This document shows, in pieces, positions 14,712 to 22,576 of a DNA stretch of 36,266 bases (positions are counted from its first letter, which is position 1; each line of letters opens with the position of its first letter). Source of the DNA: a virus. A program made the position numbers and the translations under genes. The DNA is taken from positions 1-36,266 of IMG/VR virus record IMGVR_UViG_3300037041_001142. One strand, given 5' to 3'. A model generated the notes under the pieces. It made no database searches. It saw nothing but the letters and a program-made list of their open reading frames with translations, and was not told the DNA's origin.

Positions 14712-16121
14712 ATGAACGGATACCAGACTTTAAAACAGTTTAACCGTTTTGCGGGTGAGAATATAAGCCTTATTAAAAAGGCACTCACATCCGCAGCCGG
14801 TGTCGGTGGCGGTTTAATTCCGCAGAGTCTCGAAAAGGAAATCACAAACCTTATTATCAGACTTTCCCCCGAACTCGCTTTAATGCAGATGAAAAAAATC
14901 AGCGGGAACTATCACGAATTTAACCAGTTGACCGCACTCCCCGCAGCAAACGGGTCCATGGGTGAAAACGCCACAACCCCGACCACAAACTCACAGACCA
15001 CCCGGACCGGGGTGACTCTGAAAGTTTTCAGACGGAAAGGCGCAGTCACTAACTTTTTACAGGATACCAGCGGCGAATATATCGACGCAGCCGCATGCGA
15101 AATGGAAAATCAGTTGACCGCACAGATTTATGACTTGATCAACGTGATTCTCTATGGAAATGCGGGAGCCAACACATACGAATTTAACGGACTTGATTCC
15201 ATTATCGGGACTTATTACAACGTTGCATCCCCGGCAAACAGAATCAACGAAGTGAGATTCGGTGCGACCAAAACAAATCTGAAATTTCTTGATACCGCAA
15301 TCGACACAACCAACCGCAAAGGCGCCGGCAAACACAAAAACCGCGTTTTTGTTATGTCACCCGAAATGTTATCCTTTGTGTCTCAAACTTTGACCAATGT
15401 GAGACTCAATCAGGGCCTTGTCGGTACAATGTCACAGGTCGAGATTAACGGTGGATGGAGACTAAACGCTTATAGGGACATCCCTATTGTCGAATCGACA
15501 TCGACCAGACCTATTATCACGATGGGAGCTTTAACCCCGGCAACCGCAGCAGCCGGCGGTGTTATCGCAGACAATACCCATTATTTCAAAGTGTCGGCAG
15601 TTACCCTCGACGGTGAATCCCTCGCAGCAGCGACATCGCAGATCACCGCGGGCGGAAATACATCGACAGTCACTTTGACTTTCGCCGCCGTTGCAAATGC
15701 ATTCAGGTATAAAGTTTATACCAGCACCACACAACACGCGGAAAAACTTATCAAAGTTATCGCAGCTAAAACCTACGATGGATCCGGTACACAAACAGGC
15801 GACGTGACAAGCGTCACTTTGACAACCGTTGCCCGGGATACGACATCGGTCCCACTTTGGATGAGTAATGATATCGCACTCGAGCAGGACACCGGCCACG
15901 ACGTCCCCGAAATCGTTTTCCTTTGGGATCTCGACCCCGTTCAGGGCCTCGGCAAATTGGTTTACACAAATCAGGGTGGATCCGCATTCGACGGCCTTAT
16001 CACCACAACCCCACTCGCACAAACCGACGACTTTTTGCCTTTCCTTGTCAAAAGCTATATGGCCTTGACACCGGCGGCAGATTTTACATCGTACATGATT
16101 AGAGGGGCGCGCACTTATTGA
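14712..16121 (+). CDS. major capsid protein, HK97 fold, with Ig/FN3-like insertion, 469 aa
   Basis: The N-terminal part (GGGLIPQSLEKEI at residues 34-46) and the sections TAQIYDLINVILYGN (about 136-150) and RVFVMSPEML resemble HK97-fold capsid proteins. Residues about 274-378 are an inserted beta-rich domain (HYFKVSAVTLDGES, then FRYKVYTST) that looks like an Ig/FN3 module, of the kind displayed on capsid surfaces. The HK97 fold then resumes with VPLWMSNDIALEQ. CAGGAGAAA precedes ATG 14712. Size and position support the call. It is expected to be the most abundant protein here. Confidence 0.85.
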   Translation: MNGYQTLKQFNRFAGENISLIKKALTSAAGVGGGLIPQSLEKEITNLIIRLSPELALMQMKKISGNYHEFNQLTALPAANGSMGENATTPTTNSQTTRTGVTLKVFRRKGAVTNFLQDTSGEYIDAAACEMENQLTAQIYDLINVILYGNAGANTYEFNGLDSIIGTYYNVASPANRINEVRFGATKTNLKFLDTAIDTTNRKGAGKHKNRVFVMSPEMLSFVSQTLTNVRLNQGLVGTMSQVEINGGWRLNAYRDIPIVESTSTRPIITMGALTPATAAAGGVIADNTHYFKVSAVTLDGESLAAATSQITAGGNTSTVTLTFAAVANAFRYKVYTSTTQHAEKLIKVIAAKTYDGSGTQTGDVTSVTLTTVARDTTSVPLWMSNDIALEQDTGHDVPEIVFLWDLDPVQGLGKLVYTNQGGSAFDGLITTTPLAQTDDFLPFLVKSYMALTPAADFTSYMIRGARTY

Positions 16122-16417
16122 TTTTAACGGCAAAAGAACTTGAAATAAAACGGTCGGGGGCAATCAAACCCCCGGCCATTATTCAAGAGACAAAAGAGAA
16201 TGAAAATGGCCCGGTTGAAATAACTGTTTTTATTTTGCATATCCCGGAATGGATCGAGGGCGAAAAGAAAAATTATGACTTTGATCTAAATGGCCGGGCG
16301 TTGAAAGTTATCGACAATATTGTCGAGATTGACAACGAAGCCGATAAAAACGATCTTATCCGCCGGGGGTTTTTATTACTTAAGGAGTCTAAGAAATGGC
16401 AAAGAAAAAAGACGTGA
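16118..16417 (+). CDS. hypothetical head-region protein, 99 aa
   Basis: The start is TTG 16118, overlapping the capsid gene stop, with GAGGGG about 11 bases upstream. The C-terminal half (NGRALKVIDNIVEIDNEADK, then DLIRRGF) resembles the C-terminal half of the next protein, so the two are probably divergent copies of a small head- or neck-region domain. No function can be read from the sequence. Confidence 0.6.
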   Translation: MILTAKELEIKRSGAIKPPAIIQETKENENGPVEITVFILHIPEWIEGEKKNYDFDLNGRALKVIDNIVEIDNEADKNDLIRRGFLLLKESKKWQRKKT

Positions 16418-16701
16418 CCGACACCGTTGTCGAGGACTTGATTGTCCCGGCCCCGGTAGAAGTCAAAGCAGATCCGATCCCGGAGCCAGTCCCGGCCCCG
16501 GTTATCGAAAAATCCCCCGGTTACACTTTGGTCAATGAAGAAATTAAAAACGCATTGATAAAATCAGATAAAATCAATATCATGGACGAATTCGGAAAGG
16601 TTATTCTCTCCGAGTCAATCCTTGACGGCGTTGTAATCGTTGTCGAAGAGTACAAAAGGGATCTTTTAATCTCTAAGGGATTTGAGGAGATCAACAAATG
16701 A
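16396..16701 (+). CDS. hypothetical head-region protein with Pro/Val/Ala-rich linker, 101 aa
   Basis: Residues 17-41 form a linker rich in Pro, Val, Ala and Glu (VPAPVEVKADPIPEPVPAP). The C-terminal domain ends VVIVVEEYKRDLLISKGF, similar to the preceding protein. TAAGGAGTC lies upstream of ATG 16396, and the 3' end shares ATGA with the next gene. It may tether a surface protein to the capsid, by analogy with linker-bearing decoration proteins; this is inference. Confidence 0.6.
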   Translation: MAKKKDVTDTVVEDLIVPAPVEVKADPIPEPVPAPVIEKSPGYTLVNEEIKNALIKSDKINIMDEFGKVILSESILDGVVIVVEEYKRDLLISKGFEEINK

Positions 16702-17705
16702 GCAGAAATTTTTTAACAACCGACGAAGCAAAACTCGTCAATGATTTAATGCCGGGCAACCAACTTGTCGCACTCGGGGATAAAATGAAATATGTTCTCG
16801 ACATCGCAAACGGCCCGGGGACTATTTACTTTCTTGACCCGACAAGAGGATCCGACGGAAACGACGGCCTTTCTCGGGACTCGGCTTTTCAGACTTTGCC
16901 TTTTGCTTATAGCAAACTTGCAGACGGGAAAGGCGACACGCTTGTTTATATCGCAGGAACTTCCAGTATTACATTGACCGCACAACTTGTTTGGTCGAAA
17001 AGCTATACAAGTTTTATCGGACTTTGCGCCCCGACTATGGTCGGCCAGCGGGCAAGGATTTTTCAGGGTGCGAGCGCGACCGGAATCAGTCCTTTGATCT
17101 CAATTTCCGGATCAAGTAACATCTTCCAGAATCTTTACATTTTTCAGGGAATCAATGACGCGACAAGTTTGATCAACGTTCAGGTCGGCGGCGGACGAAA
17201 CTATTTTAAAAACGTTCACTTTGCCGGTGTCGGCAACGCAACCATGGACGCGGCAGGGGCTTGTTCACTTAAAATCAGATCCGGATCTGAAAACACTTTT
17301 GAGGATTGTGTCATCGGTCAGAACACCGCAACCCTCGGAGCAAATTCCGTCGGACTTTTATTTGACTCACAGGCGACAAGGAACTATTTCAAAGGGTGTC
17401 TTTTTGACGCGCATATCAACGCAGCGGGTCACGCCCACGTTAAACTCTCCGACAATATTTCCATTGACAGGTGGCAGATTTTCGAAAACTGTTTGTTTAT
17501 CACCGATTCTGTAAATCGAGCGACAGCACAAACAAGCGTTTTCACAATCCCGGCCGGTACCGTTCAGGGCAAAATTATTCTCAAAAATAGTTATGCAGTG
17601 ACAGACGGCGCGCCAGATTGGGACTCCGGAAACCGAGTAACAATATGGAATAACAGTGTCGCAGCCGCAGCCAGCGCCGCGGGTGGAGCTTGTACAATTC
17701 AGTAA
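16698..17705 (+). CDS. beta-helix virion surface protein, 335 aa
   Basis: After a 40-residue N-terminal part comes YFLDPTRGSDGNDGLS (about residues 50-65), the typical opening of a right-handed parallel beta-helix of the pectate-lyase-like class. Repeated turns with N and F residues follow (NYFKNVHF, NTFEDCVIG, NYFKGCLFD, QIFENCLF). Its place between the capsid protein and the connectors suggests it decorates the capsid rather than the tail. No catalytic residues of a lyase stand out. A terminator-like hairpin follows the gene. Confidence 0.65.
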   Translation: MSRNFLTTDEAKLVNDLMPGNQLVALGDKMKYVLDIANGPGTIYFLDPTRGSDGNDGLSRDSAFQTLPFAYSKLADGKGDTLVYIAGTSSITLTAQLVWSKSYTSFIGLCAPTMVGQRARIFQGASATGISPLISISGSSNIFQNLYIFQGINDATSLINVQVGGGRNYFKNVHFAGVGNATMDAAGACSLKIRSGSENTFEDCVIGQNTATLGANSVGLLFDSQATRNYFKGCLFDAHINAAGHAHVKLSDNISIDRWQIFENCLFITDSVNRATAQTSVFTIPAGTVQGKIILKNSYAVTDGAPDWDSGNRVTIWNNSVAAAASAAGGACTIQ

Positions 17706-17755
17706 TTTCGTGCAAATTGAATATGACCGGGAACGGGATCGGGGACCTTAAAAGA

Positions 17756-17784
17756 AACCGGCCGCACCAGTCCCGGTTGTTTTT
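17756..17784 (+). terminator. terminator-like hairpin after the beta-helix gene
   Basis: AACCGG at 17756-17761 pairs with CCGGTT at 17773-17778 around an 11-base loop, followed by GTTTTTAT. An upstream segment, ACCGGGA at 17726-17732, can instead pair with TCCCGGT at 17771-17777, so two folds compete for the same 3' arm. The gap 17706-17797 holds no gene. Confidence 0.45.
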
Positions 17785-17797
17785 ATAAGGGGGACAA

Positions 17798-18154
17798 ATG
17801 TCAAATTCATATCAGTATATGGCAGCGGTTACAAACTTTAACAAAACAGGGGACACGCCCCCGGCATACGAATCGACGGTATCACTTGCCGCCGACGGAC
17901 AAAGCGCCGCCATTATCATTCCGAACGGTGCCCGGGACGTTATGGTCACGGTTGTCCCGGGCGGGGGCGCATCCGCATCCGTTCAAACATCGACCGATTC
18001 TCTTTACGTCGTAAAAGAAAGCACAACGACGTGGACAAATTGGGGCGCGGGACTTGTCGCAGCGACGACGACCGGCGTCTCCTATCCGGTGACAGCGATT
18101 CGATTGAATCAGTCCGGTGCCGGTACCAGTAAATTAATGGTGAAAGCGCAATAA
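17798..18154 (+). CDS. small beta-rich structural protein, 118 aa
   Basis: AAGGGGGAC precedes ATG 17798. The product is rich in Thr, Ser, Ala and Val with alternating hydrophobic residues, consistent with a beta-sandwich (AAIIIPNGARDVMVTVVPGG, then YPVTAIRLNQSG). It fits a small capsid decoration or fibre-adaptor protein, but I do not recognise a family. It follows a terminator-like hairpin and precedes the fibre gene by 11 bases. Confidence 0.6.
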   Translation: MSNSYQYMAAVTNFNKTGDTPPAYESTVSLAADGQSAAIIIPNGARDVMVTVVPGGGASASVQTSTDSLYVVKESTTTWTNWGAGLVAATTTGVSYPVTAIRLNQSGAGTSKLMVKAQ

Positions 18155-18164
18155 GGGGAAATTT

Positions 18165-19730
18165 ATGAGTTTATGGAAAACCGACACACAATCAGCCTTG
18201 AATTATCTCGGGACATGGAATGCGAATACAAACTCGCCGGCGTTATCGAATGGAAGCGGCGCCGCAAATGATTTTTACGTTGTCGCGACAGCGGGATCGA
18301 CCGCACTTGACGGGAATAATTCGTGGTCCGTCGGGGATTGGGTTTTAAGCAACGGGATTGCATGGACAAAGGTGCCGAACGCGGCGACCGTTTCCAGCGT
18401 TGCCGGGAAAACCGGGGCGGTGACATTGGTTAAGGCGGACGTAACAAATTTCACCGAGACAGATTATGTTCACGTCACGGGTGACGAAACCGCTGCAGGG
18501 GTAAAAACTTTTTCCAGTTTTCCGGTGACGCCATCGGCCGCACCGACAACAAATTATCAAACAGCAAATAAAAAATATGTAAACGATCAAGACACAATTG
18601 TCGCCGGGACCGTAACAACGGTGTCAAACAATCTCGCAACGGAAGTCACAAATCGCGGGAATGCGGACACGACTTTGCAGGGGAATATCGACATTGTGTC
18701 AGCGGCGATATCGTCCGAAACCGGAGTCCGGGCCGCAGCCGATATCGTTTTACAATCGAACATAAATGCAAAACAAGACACGATCACGGGCGCGGCGACC
18801 ACAATTGCCGGGTCAAACTTGACCGCATCCCGGGCACTCGAAGCAAACGCATCCGGGAAAGTGGCAGTGTCGGCCATAACATCGACCGAACTCGGTTATT
18901 TATCCGGGGTGACAAGCGCAATTCAAACACAAATCGGGACAAAACAAAACACCGTCACCGGGGCAGCGACGACAATTGTGTCCAACGATTTAACAGCATC
19001 CCGGGCCATGGTCAGTGACGCGTCCGGAAAGGCGGCCGTTTCAACGGTGACATCGACCGAACTCGGTAGACTTTCCGGGATAACATCGGCAGCCGTCGGC
19101 GTTTCCGACACGCAAACATTGACAAACAAAAAATTCGGCGGTGTCAGCGATTATTCAAGTTTTGAGGCGGACGGAACGCTTTTATTTACAGGCGCGGCGA
19201 CCGTTTGGGATGATTTACCACCGATTCCAATTATCAATAGCCGGACGGGGTCAACCGCACCGGATCTTGCAATCTTTATCGGCACAATTCAACAATTTAC
19301 TTTTCAGGTCAATGACTTTGTTTATGGGGCTTATGAATTAGTCCACGGATATAAAACCGGATCTGAAATTGATATTCATATCCACTGGGCAATGAATGGA
19401 ACCTATGTAACAGATCGGGCCGTTAAATGGCAAGTCGAGTATTCGGTTGTCAATTTAAAAGCCGCCGCACCGTTCAACAATCCATTTCCCGCCACGACGA
19501 CAGTCAGCGCGGAACAAGTTATTCCGGCAAATAGTTCAGATCGGTGTCATGTTATAACAGAAATCGGCCATATCCCCGGAGGAAGCATTGCCATGGGGGC
19601 TTATATTGTTTGGAAATTGACAAGGATTGCAGCAGCAGGGACGGCGCCCTCGGCCGAACCGTTTGCCCTTGCAATTGGTTTTCACGTTGAAATGGATACT
19701 GTAGGAAGTCGATCAGAATTGGTTAAATAA
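18165..19730 (+). CDS. fibre-like virion protein with internal duplication, 521 aa
   Basis: Motifs usual in phage fibres are present: SSVAGKTGAVTL (residues about 78-89), a coiled-coil-like stretch (about 140-200), and DTQTLTNKKF before the C-terminal domain. Residues 203-259 and 260-316 are two copies of a 57-residue unit containing LTASRA and TSTELG. The C-terminal 200 residues form a beta domain with IDIHIHW, seen in virion proteins of several phage groups. The gene lies in the head module, not after the baseplate, so this may be a capsid fibre. GGGGAAA precedes ATG 18165. Confidence 0.7.
   Translation: MSLWKTDTQSALNYLGTWNANTNSPALSNGSGAANDFYVVATAGSTALDGNNSWSVGDWVLSNGIAWTKVPNAATVSSVAGKTGAVTLVKADVTNFTETDYVHVTGDETAAGVKTFSSFPVTPSAAPTTNYQTANKKYVNDQDTIVAGTVTTVSNNLATEVTNRGNADTTLQGNIDIVSAAISSETGVRAAADIVLQSNINAKQDTITGAATTIAGSNLTASRALEANASGKVAVSAITSTELGYLSGVTSAIQTQIGTKQNTVTGAATTIVSNDLTASRAMVSDASGKAAVSTVTSTELGRLSGITSAAVGVSDTQTLTNKKFGGVSDYSSFEADGTLLFTGAATVWDDLPPIPIINSRTGSTAPDLAIFIGTIQQFTFQVNDFVYGAYELVHGYKTGSEIDIHIHWAMNGTYVTDRAVKWQVEYSVVNLKAAAPFNNPFPATTTVSAEQVIPANSSDRCHVITEIGHIPGGSIAMGAYIVWKLTRIAAAGTAPSAEPFALAIGFHVEMDTVGSRSELVK
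18771..19112 (+). repeat. two tandem 171-bp coding repeats in the fibre gene
   Basis: Copies at 18771-18941 and 18942-19112 each encode 57 residues beginning KQ(D/N)T(I/V)TGAATTI and containing LTASRA, ASGK and TSTELG. About two thirds of the residues match by eye over the first 50. The unit keeps the frame, so copy number could change fibre length by unequal crossing-over. Confidence 0.75.
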
Positions 19731-19740
19731 GGGGTGAACT

Positions 19741-20370
19741 ATGGGATCAAAGCCATCCGCCGCGGATGTTCGGACTCTCTTGACAGGTTATTGCATTGAC
19801 GCAAACACGGTCCCCGACGCATTTATCGAGGCCCGGCGCGACAATATGATTATCCCGACGATTGAAAATATTATTCGAAGATCCATTTCAGGCGTCCAAT
19901 CGGTGACAGAATATTGCAGCGGGAACGGGACGAACGTTTGTTATTTATCCCGGCGCGGGATCGTCACCCTTGTCGAGGTCAAATATGTTCTCGGTGGCGA
20001 TAATCAGCGCGTTTTGAATCTCGCAAATATCGAACTTTTAGCCGACGAAGGAATCCTGAAAGCTAAAAGGAACGCGGTCGAGACATGGATAATGCCAGTT
20101 TTCCCGAAAGGCGATAAGAATTTGAAAATCACTTATACGGTCGGTTATGCAATCGCAGATATCCCGACGGATATTGTCGAGGCAATAACTTTAATGACCG
20201 CCGACGTTATTTTGAGTTTTATCGAAGGACGGTCCGGTGGCGGTGATATCGGAATTCAGGGATATAATAAATCATACGGTCCCCGGGGAAAATATTCGTA
20301 TATCCGGGCGGAACTTTGGAAAATGTCACAGCATATTTTGAGACGGTACAGCACAGGAGTCGTCGGATGA
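19741..20370 (+). CDS. head-tail connector (adaptor) protein, 209 aa
   Basis: The C-terminal half, with TYTVGYAIADIPTDIVEAIT followed by LMTADVILSF, matches the common helical core of adaptor proteins (HK97 gp6/SPP1 gp15 type) that bind the bottom of the portal. The extra N-terminal region is longer than in the smallest members. Position after head genes and before neck genes agrees. GGGGTGAAC precedes ATG 19741. The next gene starts inside its last codons (ATGA). Confidence 0.7.
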   Translation: MGSKPSAADVRTLLTGYCIDANTVPDAFIEARRDNMIIPTIENIIRRSISGVQSVTEYCSGNGTNVCYLSRRGIVTLVEVKYVLGGDNQRVLNLANIELLADEGILKAKRNAVETWIMPVFPKGDKNLKITYTVGYAIADIPTDIVEAITLMTADVILSFIEGRSGGGDIGIQGYNKSYGPRGKYSYIRAELWKMSQHILRRYSTGVVG

Positions 20371-21356
20371 TAAGTAAAGAAAAAATCGCGTATTTACTCA
20401 AACAGATTTTAATCGGAATGGACGTCGAGCGAGAACACACAAAGGACGAAGCCACGGCGCTTAAAATCACCCTTGACCATTTAAAGGAACATTTAAATTA
20501 TTATGAGACTTTGAAAAAGGTCAATTTGTCAATTGAAAAGGCACTTCCCCCCGGCACGGTCCGGCAGCGGAAGGACGGGAAATATCAGAAAGCCGAATCC
20601 GGGGAATGGACAAAAGTCCGGGATCAGGGCGAGAAAAAACAGGAAACGCCGGCGCCAGATGATACGGCCGACAGTGAAATGCACGACGCGGGTTATGAAT
20701 ACGCAACGCACGGCGCCGCCGGTGGATATATTCCAGATTTTAAAACCCCGGGAGAAAAAAAAGCATTCGAAACCGGAATGAAAAAAAAGGAAAAAGAACG
20801 AGAAGCGACACCCGCGGAAGCAAAGCCGGGCGGAAACTTTGACCCTGAAAAAATGAAATTATCTTTGCCGCAGCATTGGGATTTTAAGAAAATGGAATCG
20901 TTCACACGAAACACAAACGACGATCGATTAGAACAATTTAAAAACGCATTTAAGAAAAAACAAGACACACTCGGATCTTTCGACCCCCCGGGATATAAAG
21001 AATCACTTGATCATAATATTCGATATTTAGAAGCGGAGCAGGAACGCAGGGCAAAGCAAAAAGAAGTTGAAAAACCCGTTGCCGTACAACACGAACCTAT
21101 AAAAGATCCATCGGGGAACGAGTATTTTATGTATAAAAAAATTCGGTCCGCCTCACCGTCTTATAGACCAACCCCCGGTAAAACAGATTTTATTTACAGC
21201 GTAAAAATTAAAGACAAAGACGGTAATATAAAACCGGCCCCATTATCGGCAGGAACGGAATCCGCCGCACGCGAACAAATAGATCTTTATTTTAAAGGAA
21301 AGCCAGAAAAAAAAGCGGCCCCGGCCGACGACGTCAAACAAAGGGAGCTATTTTAA
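20367..21356 (+). CDS. chimeric accessory protein with DUF5661-like N terminus and GTVRQ motif, 329 aa
   Basis: Residues 17-50 (GMDVEREHTKDEATALKI, then DHLKEHLNYYETL) resemble the DUF5661 family of small proteins of unknown function. Residues 63-84 carry GTVRQRKDG...GEWTKV, the same motif as in the zincin-like protein at 9698. The rest is highly charged, with a lysine-rich central coil and a likely beta domain at about 230-310. The gene lies inside the neck module, where such a protein is not expected. It may be a virion-carried effector. Start at 20367 is set by the ATGA overlap. Confidence 0.55.
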   Translation: MISKEKIAYLLKQILIGMDVEREHTKDEATALKITLDHLKEHLNYYETLKKVNLSIEKALPPGTVRQRKDGKYQKAESGEWTKVRDQGEKKQETPAPDDTADSEMHDAGYEYATHGAAGGYIPDFKTPGEKKAFETGMKKKEKEREATPAEAKPGGNFDPEKMKLSLPQHWDFKKMESFTRNTNDDRLEQFKNAFKKKQDTLGSFDPPGYKESLDHNIRYLEAEQERRAKQKEVEKPVAVQHEPIKDPSGNEYFMYKKIRSASPSYRPTPGKTDFIYSVKIKDKDGNIKPAPLSAGTESAAREQIDLYFKGKPEKKAAPADDVKQRELF

Positions 21357-21359
21357 CCG

Positions 21360-21992
21360 ATGGAAATAACAAAAGCCGGCGTCACAGTAACAACCGCATC
21401 CCCGATCGTCACCCTTGACACGACCCGGGAACTCTTTGCCGGGTTGAATGTTTATTCGTCCGGGGCCTTTCCGGTTTGCACGAAAATATCGAGCGTAAAC
21501 ATTGACGGGGTGACTCTCACTTTGACAGAAAGCGGATTGTCAACCGGCGTTTATACGTTGCTTTTTACGGACCTTGCCCCGTATATGTATATGGATCTTT
21601 GCAGAGCCAGAAAGGACGTCCAACAAATTGTAAATGAAATCGGCCAGTTTGTTGAAGTGGATTTACGAAAAGAGACCAACGTCACCCGGGGAAATTATAC
21701 CGGAATTATCGAACGGGCACAAACGCCGATTTACAGATTGAAAGCGTACCCGGTAGAATATAGCCCGAGCGCGCAGCAAATAGAAAAGGCCGGACTCCGC
21801 GAGGTTGTGGACGTGACTGTTTACACCGCATATCAGGATTGGATTGACAACTCGATCGGGTTTAATGACATCGACCCGATCCGGGCGACGGTTAAATTGA
21901 ACGGGGAAACATATAAAATCAAAGCCCGGGGCCGATATAGTCCTTTCGGAAATAGTTTTTTATATATTACTTTGGGGTTGACAAAGGCATGA
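21360..21992 (+). CDS. head closure/neck protein, 210 aa
   Basis: The C-terminal region (DIDPIRATVKLNGETYKIKA followed by FGNSFLYITLGL) is of the kind seen in head-tail stopper proteins that plug the connector after packaging. The N-terminal 70 residues form a beta-rich domain. The gene starts three bases after the upstream stop and overlaps the next by four. The assignment rests mainly on position, so confidence is moderate. Confidence 0.55.
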   Translation: MEITKAGVTVTTASPIVTLDTTRELFAGLNVYSSGAFPVCTKISSVNIDGVTLTLTESGLSTGVYTLLFTDLAPYMYMDLCRARKDVQQIVNEIGQFVEVDLRKETNVTRGNYTGIIERAQTPIYRLKAYPVEYSPSAQQIEKAGLREVVDVTVYTAYQDWIDNSIGFNDIDPIRATVKLNGETYKIKARGRYSPFGNSFLYITLGLTKA

Positions 21993-22576
21993 AAGTAAAA
22001 GTGAATCCGCAAATAAAACAGCGAATCGCAAACCTACCACAAATCTTTACAACCATGTTACGGGCGGTCCATAAAGTAGACGCGACCGGTGTCATTAAAG
22101 AATATAAAGACGGTTTACGGGGTGATACTTTGGGACTTGAAAGGTTGAAACCCCGAACTATTGCCAAAAAGGAAAAAGCCGGTTTTCCATATCCAACCCA
22201 CCCGCTTGTCGGATTAAATGGCCGGGAAAAACGATCCCTGATAAATGCGCTTTATGTTTACGACGACGGGAAATATATGCGGATCAAACCATCCGAGAGA
22301 ATGCACTGGAAAGCGAAATTGACATTGTCACACCTTTTTAATATTCATAGTTTCGGAGTAAAATTTCGGGGCCGGGGAAACGCGATTATAAAAATACCAC
22401 CCCGACCGGCGCTTTTAAAAGCGTATGACCAATGGATGTTAAAGAAAAGCAGAAAATCAAAAACCCCGGCAATTCAGGCGGCTATCATTAAGTATATAAA
22501 CAAGGGCGAAACGATTTATCGGGATCGCATTTTAAGACAGGCGGAGAGTGACGAACGGAGGATAATGGAATCATGA
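21989..22576 (+). CDS. neck or tail completion protein, 195 aa
   Basis: This basic protein has a central segment (GLERLKPRTIAKKEKAGFPY, then HPLVGLNGREKRSLINAL) and IKIPPRPAL (about residues 132-140). The PPRP/F-L motif is typical of Mu gpG/HK97 gp10-like virion morphogenesis proteins that complete the head-tail joint. The C terminus is helical. It is joined by ATGA overlaps on both sides to neck genes, consistent with the role. Confidence 0.65.
   Translation: MKVKVNPQIKQRIANLPQIFTTMLRAVHKVDATGVIKEYKDGLRGDTLGLERLKPRTIAKKEKAGFPYPTHPLVGLNGREKRSLINALYVYDDGKYMRIKPSERMHWKAKLTLSHLFNIHSFGVKFRGRGNAIIKIPPRPALLKAYDQWMLKKSRKSKTPAIQAAIIKYINKGETIYRDRILRQAESDERRIMES

Noticed and set aside
15531-16163. Cysteine-rich minus-strand open frame opposite the capsid gene
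   Set aside because: The cysteines come from antisense of Thr/Ala codons (aca, gca); the capsid gene explains the region.
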